Shown piece after piece: positions 18,815 through 26,361 of a DNA stretch of 64,000 bases. Source of the DNA: Pedobacter sp. (lineage in GTDB: Bacteria > Bacteroidota > Bacteroidia > Sphingobacteriales > Sphingobacteriaceae). Each line of letters begins with the position of its first letter. The stretch's first letter is position 1. A program made the translations under genes and the position numbers. Location of the stretch: positions 1 through 64,000 of the forward strand of contig JANXVH010000158.1 in NCBI GenBank assembly GCA_025351765.1. Direction: 5' to 3'. The notes beneath the pieces were generated by a model that searched no databases, had not been told where the DNA came from, and worked only from the letters and a program-made list of their open reading frames with translations.

Positions 18815-19987
18815 ATGAAAATATTATCTTTACTGGGCATCAGCATTATTACATTAATGCAACCTGTTGTTGCAGCAGAACCTCCTGTTCTTACCTTAAA
18901 GGTTCAAAAGATTTCTGGGGGCCTTATGGCGCCTACAGCAATTGCTTTCCCTACTGCCGGAGAGATTTGGGTAACCGAACAAACGGGTAAAATTCGCTCC
19001 ATTAAAAATGGAAAGTTAAGTGAAACAGCAGTCCTTGATCTAAGTAGTAAAATGCCCAAGCTCAATAAAGGTTACGAAGAACGCGGACTGTTGGGTATCG
19101 CCCTGCACCCCCGTTTTAAGGTCAATAGGAAGTTTTACTTGTTTTACAGTGCGCCGTCTACTAACGCCAATCACATAGATGTGGTGGCAGAGTATACACT
19201 TGGGGCATCTGGAGTTGCAGATCCAGGTAGTGAAAAGATTATTCTATCAGCCGAGAAACCAGATGGTAACCATAATGGTGGTTGCGTACAGTTTGGCAAA
19301 GACGGTTACCTGTACATCTCTTTTGGAGATGGAGGCGGGCAAGGCGATAAGCATGGTGAAGCTGGTAATGGACAAAATATGACTACCTGGTTGGGCAAGA
19401 TTCTCCGTGTTGATGTCAATACAGAAGAACCCTATAAAGTGCCTGCAGACAACCCTTTTGTTGGTCAGCCTAACATCAAACCAGAGATTTTTGCTTATGG
19501 TTTCCGCAATCCATATCGCTTTTCATTTGATAGATTGTCAGGGCAGTTATTTGCCGGTGAAGTAGGTCAGGATTTATGGGAAGAGGTTGATATTGTAAAA
19601 AAAGGTGGCAACTACGGCTGGCGATTAACAGAAGGAACGCACTGCTATAATCCAGCAACAGGCTGTGCAATTAAGGGTATTATCATGCCTATTATGGAAT
19701 ATCCGCACCGAGAAGGTGTTTCTGTAACAGGAGGTTATGTTTATAATGGTAAGATTATCCCATTGTTAAAAGGAAAATATGTATATGCCGATTGGACAGG
19801 CCCAATGTGGTATCTTAAAAAGGTTGGTACAGCTTGGCAGAGGGGAAATATCACTTTATCTAATATTCCTGAAGGCTTAAAAGTTACTGGTTTTGGTGAA
19901 GATAATACTGGCGAAATCTACATGGTTACCAATCCGGATACGGGTCCTAGTAACTCAAATGGCTTCATTTTCAAAATCACTAAATAA
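18815..19987 (+). CDS. PQQ-dependent sugar dehydrogenase family protein (GSDH fold)
   Basis: 390 residues: signal peptide (to about VVAAE) and six-bladed glucose/sorbosone dehydrogenase propeller. Family landmarks are APTAIAFPTAGEIWVTEQTG, GLLGIALHPRF, DGNHNGGCVQFGKDGYLYIS, FGDGGGQGD, AYGFRNPYRFSFD and GQDLWEEVDIV. Members of this fold oxidise aldoses in the periplasm with PQQ, though many homologues are uncharacterised. In the same operon as the GH2 enzyme, it may oxidise the sugar that enzyme releases. No PQQ biosynthesis genes are in the window. Confidence 0.88.
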   Translation: MKILSLLGISIITLMQPVVAAEPPVLTLKVQKISGGLMAPTAIAFPTAGEIWVTEQTGKIRSIKNGKLSETAVLDLSSKMPKLNKGYEERGLLGIALHPRFKVNRKFYLFYSAPSTNANHIDVVAEYTLGASGVADPGSEKIILSAEKPDGNHNGGCVQFGKDGYLYISFGDGGGQGDKHGEAGNGQNMTTWLGKILRVDVNTEEPYKVPADNPFVGQPNIKPEIFAYGFRNPYRFSFDRLSGQLFAGEVGQDLWEEVDIVKKGGNYGWRLTEGTHCYNPATGCAIKGIIMPIMEYPHREGVSVTGGYVYNGKIIPLLKGKYVYADWTGPMWYLKKVGTAWQRGNITLSNIPEGLKVTGFGEDNTGEIYMVTNPDTGPSNSNGFIFKITK

Positions 19988-19995
19988 CCGTTATT

Positions 19996-21000
19996 ATGAA
20001 ACAGACAATAACTTTAGCAGGATTTAAATATGTATGTCCACTGTTATTTGCGCTGATAGGATTATCAAATTCATCTTCTGCTCAAATTGCTGTTAACGCA
20101 CCAAAGGAATTGCCAGGAAAGGGCTTAAAACAATTTGATTTCTTTTACGCTGGTGAGGCTAAGGCTCGCAATATGTATATCATTAAGAACGGCAAAATAG
20201 CCTGGTCTTACATAGATACAACTGGTAGGGGAGAGATTAGTGATGCCGTTATGCAAACTAATGGAAACATTCTATTTGCCCATCAGTTCGGCGTTACGCT
20301 AATAAATAAAGATAAAAAGGTACTTTGGAAATACGATGCGCCAGAGGGTTTTGAAACACATACAGCCCAGCCAATTGGTAAGGAGCATGTAGTTTTTGTT
20401 CAAAATGGCAATCCAGCCAAAGTATTTGTAATGAACATTAAAACCAATAAGGTTGTTAAAGAATTTGTAATCCCATTTAAAAGCGGTACCCACGGACAAA
20501 TCCGCCATGCCCGTTTAACCAAGGAAGGTACTTTGCTTGTCGCACACATGGATCTTGCCATAGTAAATGAGTATGATTTTGATGGAAAAATCCTATCCTC
20601 AATAGATGTCCCAAGCGTTTGGTCTGCAGTGCAGTTACCTTCGGGTAATCTCCTGGTTGCCAGTAACCAACGATTTGTAAAGGAACTCAATAGAAAGGGT
20701 GAAGTTGTTTGGGAATACCTTTTAGATGACGTAAAGGACTATAAACTTACCAATCCTCAAATTGCTATGCGCCTGCCAAACGGTAATACGCTCATTAATA
20801 ATTGGTTTAATCAATGGGATAGTAAAGCAGTAGCGGGAAACGAAGCAGTACAAGCTGTTGAAGTTACACCAGATAAAAAGATAGTATGGGCATTAAGATC
20901 CTGGAATGCTCCGGTTAATTTGGGTCCATCTACTACCTTTCAGTTATTGAATGACCCAAATAGAATTACAGAGCATGTTCATTTTGGGAGCATAAAGTAG
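19996..21000 (+). CDS. Secreted PQQ-like beta-propeller protein
   Basis: 334 residues, signal peptide (to SSAQI) and repeated blades with W-x-Y/D-A and LPNGNTLI elements (VLWKYDAPEG, VVWEYLLDD, IVWALRSW) typical of PQQ-like/arylsulfotransferase-type propellers. No catalytic signature is recognised. It begins 8 bp after the sugar dehydrogenase stop, so both are co-translated; a binding or electron-transfer partner is possible. The function is not established. Confidence 0.75.
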   Translation: MKQTITLAGFKYVCPLLFALIGLSNSSSAQIAVNAPKELPGKGLKQFDFFYAGEAKARNMYIIKNGKIAWSYIDTTGRGEISDAVMQTNGNILFAHQFGVTLINKDKKVLWKYDAPEGFETHTAQPIGKEHVVFVQNGNPAKVFVMNIKTNKVVKEFVIPFKSGTHGQIRHARLTKEGTLLVAHMDLAIVNEYDFDGKILSSIDVPSVWSAVQLPSGNLLVASNQRFVKELNRKGEVVWEYLLDDVKDYKLTNPQIAMRLPNGNTLINNWFNQWDSKAVAGNEAVQAVEVTPDKKIVWALRSWNAPVNLGPSTTFQLLNDPNRITEHVHFGSIK

Positions 21001-21087
21001 TTGTCATAAAATGCCATTACTTTTGTCGCTATCTACCCTCAATACTAGCCGCATTACAATTATATTTGTTTAAACCAATACAAGTTG

Positions 21088-21534
21088 ATGAAGACAATAT
21101 TTGATGAAGCGACAAGAAGCGAATTGATTAAAAGAATCAATTCGCTTGATCAAAATAATAAGGCAGAATGGGGTAAGATGAATCTTATACAGATGCTTAA
21201 GCATTGCAATGTTGCAGAAGAAATGTATTTAGGTTATGCTATTTATAAGCGTACGCTGCTGGGTAAGCTAATAGGGCCATGGGTACTAAAAGGTTTGATA
21301 AAAGATGATATCCCTATGAATAAAAATGCACCTACTAGTCCGCATTTCAAAATTAAAGAAACGGATGGAGACCTGGAGGCGGAAAAAAACAAATGGATTG
21401 GTTTAATTAAGGCTTATGCTCATTATAATAACCTAGAATTTATACATTGGTTTTTTGGTAGAATGACCAAAGATCAGCTCGGATTATTTGTGTACAAACA
21501 TGCAGATCACCACTTGCGTCAATTCAACGCTTAA
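21088..21534 (+). CDS. DUF1569/DinB-like protein
   Basis: 148 residues, cytoplasmic, all-helical. The pattern WGKMNLIQMLKHC and a C-terminal KHADHHLRQF place it in the DUF1569/DinB-like four-helix family, where such histidines bind a metal. ATG 21088 is used; a TTG lies directly before it. TATATTTG at 21061-21068 may be its -7 promoter element. The function is unknown. Confidence 0.75.
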   Translation: MKTIFDEATRSELIKRINSLDQNNKAEWGKMNLIQMLKHCNVAEEMYLGYAIYKRTLLGKLIGPWVLKGLIKDDIPMNKNAPTSPHFKIKETDGDLEAEKNKWIGLIKAYAHYNNLEFIHWFFGRMTKDQLGLFVYKHADHHLRQFNA

Positions 21535-21593
21535 TATCCTCAGCCCATATTGCAGGTAATTCATATATTTAAGAAACCAAATTCTTAAACGTT

Positions 21594-22091
21594 ATGAAAC
21601 ATACACGTATTTTAATTTTCTTGCTAATGGTTATTGGCATTTCTCCAAAGCTTAAGGCACAAGCTAAAGGCAGGGTTGCAGACGTCAGTTTTATCCAGGG
21701 CAACTGGAAAGCTACCATGCCAGATGGACAAACGATTGAAGGTTTCTGGCTTCCTCCTTCAGGAGAGAACATGCTTGGCTTTATGAGAATGATGCATGGT
21801 ACCAATGCCGACTTATACGAGATGCTAGCTTATGAACAAACTGCAGATGGCTTAATTTCTATGGTTAAGCATTTCAAACCTGGCTTAATTGGTCAGGAAG
21901 AAAAAGATAAACAAGACCGGTACTTATTTCTTGAAGCAGCCAAAGACAAAGCTATCTTTCAGAAAGAGGGCGGAGGCTTGAGGATCTTATATGAAAAACG
22001 TTCGGCTACTCAATTTGTAATTGCCCGGGGTACAGAAGAGGATGGAAAATGGATCTATAAAGACCTGTTTGTATTCAATAAAGTAAAATAG
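21594..22091 (+). CDS. Secreted DUF6265-like protein
   Basis: 165 residues with a signal peptide (MKHTRILIFLLMVIG to KLKAQ) and a lipocalin-like beta domain: FIQGNWKATMPDGQTIEGFW, then GFMRMMHGTNADLYEML. This matches the DUF6265 family, of unknown function. An 8-bp inverted repeat (TTTAAGAA/TTCTTAAA, 21568-21589) sits just before the start. It is convergent with the next gene; the stops are 3 bp apart. Confidence 0.7.
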   Translation: MKHTRILIFLLMVIGISPKLKAQAKGRVADVSFIQGNWKATMPDGQTIEGFWLPPSGENMLGFMRMMHGTNADLYEMLAYEQTADGLISMVKHFKPGLIGQEEKDKQDRYLFLEAAKDKAIFQKEGGGLRILYEKRSATQFVIARGTEEDGKWIYKDLFVFNKVK

Positions 22092-22094
22092 CCG

Positions 22095-24938
22095 CTATTT
22101 CTTAGCCACGTTTTTTTTGCCAAATTGCCTAGGGTAATAAGATAGGGTGGTCATAAAATACTGCTTCAATACGTTCTGTGTACCAATAGTATAACTATCA
22201 GCGTTACCATAGTTAATTACACTCGTATTCTGTCTTAATAAATCAAGTGCGGCAAATTTGACCTCTGCGTTATTACCCTTAAGAAAACGATAAACTATAT
22301 TCGCATTCCAGATGGTGTAAGTAATATCTTTAGCGTTTGATGAAGAACTATTGTTATTGCTAATGCTACTATTTAAAGTAAGTTTCTTGGTAATGTTATA
22401 GCTAGTAGTTAATGTCGTTCCAACGGTTTTTCCACTATATTGAGTATTAAACGCCTCTTGTTTCGACCTGTAAGTATTCCATGATTGGCTAAGCGCCATA
22501 GCCAAATAACTCTTGTAAGTGTAGTTTATACTCCCCTCGGTATTAGTATTCAAGTTACTGGAATAGGTAGACACGCCATTTGTGTAGCCCGGGTTTTTGT
22601 TTATATTAAAATTATTATAAATATTGAACTGTAATTCTGAAGACTTTAGCTTAAGTGCCTTTCTGATATTGGCGTCTCCATTTATATATTTGTGACCATC
22701 TGCGTTCACTCTATAAACCGTACGCCTGTTCTGTTCGTCAATCAACAAACTATCTGCAATATTATCAGCAATTAAGCCTGCTCTTACCGTTAGAGAGTAA
22801 TTAAGGGTATTTTTACTACGTTGATCATATTTGTAAAAACTAAAAGACAATTCTCGCTGAACGGCTTCCTTAAGGTTAAGATTACCCCTTTGCAAATAAT
22901 ACAAGTTGGTACTATCAGTTAATGGCGCAAGCTGGTTTATATTAGGTATCTTCATCGTTGTTCTATAATTCAGATTATAGTTATAGGAGGATTCACCATA
23001 TTGATAATTATTATATCTTATTTCCGCATCAGGTGCAAACCTGCTGTAATTGCGATTTGAATTTTGAAACGACCGATTAGATTTATTGTCCTGACTAACT
23101 AACAATTCTTTTGGATTAAACCCGATTGTTAATGATTTATAATACCTGTTAGATAAACTTTTTTGGAAAGACTTTTCTATTTTTAACCCTGGCGTTTCTT
23201 CAATAACGCTAGTTGTTATTTGATTATTCAAATACGAATTGGTACGATAAACATTATTAATGGTATCAAGATCTTGTACCTTATCGTTGTTTTTATCTGA
23301 GTTAAGCACCAACTTATTACTCAACTCAAAGTTAAATGTAGAGTAGTTTTTGCTACCGAATATCAATCTTTTTACATCAGGTATAGTCAAATTAAATTCT
23401 TGTTTAAAACCATCAGCAATTGTGTTATATTTTCTATTAAACTTCTGATTTACTGCAGTTCCTGTAAATGATTTAAAATCCGTAAGGTTTAGTCGGTCGC
23501 TTTCATTGTTATAAGTATTTAAACTATAATCTGAGCTAAAGCCCCTAAATCGCGTTTTGTTTGTAATAATATATGGAGAATACCGGTAGTTGCTGCTAAA
23601 CCTAAAGTTTCTATTGTTATAATTTCCAGTGTTCAAAGAGTTATTTGTGCTGGTAAGCATATCTTGTAAATTATTAGCTCTACGAAAGGTTTGATCAGTG
23701 TTATCACCCTGATTGAAGTTTACTTCCTGAGAGAAATTTAAGCTATGACCTTTCTTTCTATACTCATATTGTGAATCAAACCGTTGTGTGGTATTAGAAG
23801 ACTGATTGTTGGTATTGCTATTTTCAATTACCTTATCCGTGCTATTAACAGATGTTGTAGTTTTTATGTCTGATAAATAATTGGTGTTTTTATCTTGTAA
23901 AAAGTAATTTGATTTTAGCGTATTTGTAAGCTCATAAGTAGGTTTTTCTACAAAATTATAAGTAAAATTTGCGCCCAATGCACTGGGTCGTGTAATTCCT
24001 TCCGACCTAAAATCTGGCTGGTATTCTACGTTGGTTCCCACACCTTTAAAGGTACTGTTAGACAATAAATCACCTGTATTGTCAGCAATCTTATTAATAT
24101 TATTCATCGCCCCTACAACAGCCAACTGCATCTTAGGTGTAAACATATTTATACTGGCATCCGTCTCAAATCTATTATTGGTACCATATCCAACGCCAAT
24201 CTTACCAAAAAAGCCAATATCCTTACCCTTTTTCAACTTAATGTTCATCTCCAAGGTAGAATCTCCAGGAGCAGTGCTCTCCTGACTTCTAGATTTGTTA
24301 TAAACCTGGATTTTCTGTACAGCATTTTTGGCCAGGTTCTGAGTGGCTAACTTCATATTCCCACCAAAAAAGGACTTCCCATTCACTAATAAACTTTTGA
24401 CTTCTTTGCCGTTTACGGTAATCTGGCCATCTCCCCACAGGGTGATATTTGGTATCTGTCTGAGCAAATCTTCAACAACCGCATTACTATCCAATTTAAA
24501 CGCAGCTGCATTGAATTCAAGGGTATCACCATTCATAGTAATAGGAGGAACGCTAATTACCACATCATTCAACCTAATATCCCTTCGGTTTGCAATAATG
24601 GTCTGCAGGTTAATCGTATTTTTATCTGCAGGTATAGTAAAAGTCTTTCTGGAAGTAGCGTAACCTACATTGCTAACATCCAGCCTCAATGAAACATTTA
24701 CAGGCAGGTTCTTAAAATTAAATTCCCCATAATTATTGGTTACTTGATAGCTTAATAAAGTACTATCTGCAGATTTATACACAGATACAGTTGCAGATTT
24801 GAGCACGTAATTTTGTGCCGTATCTCTCACAATACCTTTTGCACTTCCCGGATTTGCAGGGGTAGTTTGTTGTGCATTAGCTATAGAGCAAGTTATACTT
24901 AGCAGAAATGCCAGCGTTATAGAAGTTATTTTATACAT
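22095..24938 (-). CDS. TonB-receptor-like outer-membrane beta-barrel protein
   Basis: 947 residues. Signal peptide, carboxypeptidase-like regulatory domain (GSAKGIVRDTAQNYVLKSAT, about 30-115), plug-like domain (about 125-215, with WGDGQITVNGKEVKSLLVNG), and a long barrel of Asn/Ser/Tyr-rich strands (OMP_b-brl_3 type). Such proteins are common in Pedobacter and differ from SusC by lacking the SusC signature and a SusD partner. It follows the propeller gene by 6 bp, so the two form an operon. The ligand is unknown. Confidence 0.82.
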   Translation of the reverse strand: MYKITSITLAFLLSITCSIANAQQTTPANPGSAKGIVRDTAQNYVLKSATVSVYKSADSTLLSYQVTNNYGEFNFKNLPVNVSLRLDVSNVGYATSRKTFTIPADKNTINLQTIIANRRDIRLNDVVISVPPITMNGDTLEFNAAAFKLDSNAVVEDLLRQIPNITLWGDGQITVNGKEVKSLLVNGKSFFGGNMKLATQNLAKNAVQKIQVYNKSRSQESTAPGDSTLEMNIKLKKGKDIGFFGKIGVGYGTNNRFETDASINMFTPKMQLAVVGAMNNINKIADNTGDLLSNSTFKGVGTNVEYQPDFRSEGITRPSALGANFTYNFVEKPTYELTNTLKSNYFLQDKNTNYLSDIKTTTSVNSTDKVIENSNTNNQSSNTTQRFDSQYEYRKKGHSLNFSQEVNFNQGDNTDQTFRRANNLQDMLTSTNNSLNTGNYNNRNFRFSSNYRYSPYIITNKTRFRGFSSDYSLNTYNNESDRLNLTDFKSFTGTAVNQKFNRKYNTIADGFKQEFNLTIPDVKRLIFGSKNYSTFNFELSNKLVLNSDKNNDKVQDLDTINNVYRTNSYLNNQITTSVIEETPGLKIEKSFQKSLSNRYYKSLTIGFNPKELLVSQDNKSNRSFQNSNRNYSRFAPDAEIRYNNYQYGESSYNYNLNYRTTMKIPNINQLAPLTDSTNLYYLQRGNLNLKEAVQRELSFSFYKYDQRSKNTLNYSLTVRAGLIADNIADSLLIDEQNRRTVYRVNADGHKYINGDANIRKALKLKSSELQFNIYNNFNINKNPGYTNGVSTYSSNLNTNTEGSINYTYKSYLAMALSQSWNTYRSKQEAFNTQYSGKTVGTTLTTSYNITKKLTLNSSISNNNSSSSNAKDITYTIWNANIVYRFLKGNNAEVKFAALDLLRQNTSVINYGNADSYTIGTQNVLKQYFMTTLSYYPRQFGKKNVAKK

Positions 24939-24944
24939 CGAGCG

Positions 24945-26219
24945 TTAATTTTTCTTTGGTTTTAATTGGATAATTACAGGGTTACTTTTCTTGTTTTGTG
25001 TTTTAAAATATTGAGTTAAAACGGCGTTATACTTCCTGTTTTTATCCTCATTCTGTTCTTTAGCGGTAAAAAGTGTTAGCGACGAATAACTGTTATAAAA
25101 ATATTCAGGACTCACTATGTGGAAGCCTCTATTTGTAAAATCATATTGCGATGCCAAATCAGTAATTGGTAAAAACTGAGATGTAGAATCAGGCTCAATA
25201 TCTGCAATAGACGTTAATTCATTTGTCTTCAAATTATAGATAAATGCCTTTTTTTCATCTCTGCTCCAGTTCCAGTTCCTAACCTGAAAATACAGGTTGT
25301 TATAATGAAGATAACTATTAGTCATGTCAAAAAAAACATCTCTGTTTTTGTCATAATACTCATAGCCTTTTCCTTTGTAAATAGGATTAGTATCAAAATC
25401 CATTGGAAGAGAATTTCCGGCAGGGAATAAGATTCTGTAAGCTAGCGATAACTTTTTGGATGTTAATTTGTAAATATTATAATAGAATTTCTTGATATAT
25501 AGATATTCGTCAGGATTGCCATAGTCATACAACTTTCCACCATGCCCTCTCTCGTCATCCTTATAGTCAGTAGTTTTATAGGAGAAATAGCTCTCTACTC
25601 TTTTTTTGTCTTTAATTAAGCTTAGGTTATAATAGGTGCTGTCTTTATCCTCTTTCTCTAAGAAATTCTGGTCTATAATTGTACCGTCACTAAATTTTTT
25701 GTAGTTGGTATAATCTTTTTCTTTGCTAAGTAGTTCTTTAATAATAGGCACTTTCTTTGCAAGCTTTCCTTCAAAATCAAAATAATAAATTTGTTTACCC
25801 GCATCAATTTGGATTAATGATTTACCATCCTGTGTTACGATGTCAAACCCGTAAAAACTCTGGCCTTTAACATCTGGGTCTTTCTCTATTTTGCTGGCGT
25901 TAATTTTTGCAATATACTTTCCTTCCTTAGTAAAGATTAATACGGCTTTGGTTTCGTAATCGTAAATAACATAGTTTTCATTGGTTATCTTCAACTGGTG
26001 GATTGATCCAAACAGGCTTTCCTTTGTAGTTTCTAAAGGAATAAAGTTGACCTCTTCAAAAAGCTGTGATACAGAAACACCTCTGGCGCTAGAAGGATCA
26101 ATTCTAAGCGTTACCATTCCTGTACTATCAATTTTGCTTGCTTGGGCCATAACCTGACCGCTTAAAAGAGTGCAGATAATTATACTGCGGAGAGCGATTT
26201 TAAACATAAAAGTATTCAT
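24945..26219 (-). CDS. Secreted 6-bladed beta-propeller protein
   Basis: 424 residues from ATG 26219, where a signal peptide starts (MNTFMFKIALRSIII to VMAQA); an upstream in-frame ATG at 26291 would place 24 odd residues before it. The body matches the Bacteroidota 6-bladed propeller family: FEEVNFIPLETTKESLFGSI, then IYDYETKAVLIFTKEGKY. Members are secreted or lipid-anchored with unknown function. It is first in an operon with the barrel protein and divergent from the MG2-type gene. Confidence 0.75.
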   Translation of the reverse strand: MNTFMFKIALRSIIICTLLSGQVMAQASKIDSTGMVTLRIDPSSARGVSVSQLFEEVNFIPLETTKESLFGSIHQLKITNENYVIYDYETKAVLIFTKEGKYIAKINASKIEKDPDVKGQSFYGFDIVTQDGKSLIQIDAGKQIYYFDFEGKLAKKVPIIKELLSKEKDYTNYKKFSDGTIIDQNFLEKEDKDSTYYNLSLIKDKKRVESYFSYKTTDYKDDERGHGGKLYDYGNPDEYLYIKKFYYNIYKLTSKKLSLAYRILFPAGNSLPMDFDTNPIYKGKGYEYYDKNRDVFFDMTNSYLHYNNLYFQVRNWNWSRDEKKAFIYNLKTNELTSIADIEPDSTSQFLPITDLASQYDFTNRGFHIVSPEYFYNSYSSLTLFTAKEQNEDKNRKYNAVLTQYFKTQNKKSNPVIIQLKPKKN

Positions 26220-26301
26220 TTGGTTTCCTAAAGATATTATTTTAACCCTTTTATAACGAATAAACCATAATAATTTAAGATAATTTAACATTCCAAACCT
26301 T

Positions 26302-26309
26302 TATATTTG
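26302..26309 (+). promoter_or_regulatory. Candidate -7 promoter element of the MG2/plug gene
   Basis: TATATTTG fits the TAnnTTTG consensus fully, 53 bp before ATG 26362. No good TTTG -33 box lies at the right distance, so support is partial. Confidence 0.35.
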
Positions 26310-26361
26310 ATCATTACGTACGTAGTCTTAACATCGTCACACTTACATAAGCTATTTTTGA

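Noticed and set aside
22095..24938. SusC-like receptor of a polysaccharide-utilisation locus
   Set aside because: No SusC signature and no SusD gene nearby; the domain order fits the OMP_b-brl_3 group instead.
26220..26291. Upstream extension of the 6-bladed propeller frame
   Set aside because: It adds 24 residues before a normal signal peptide and lies in the divergent promoter region.
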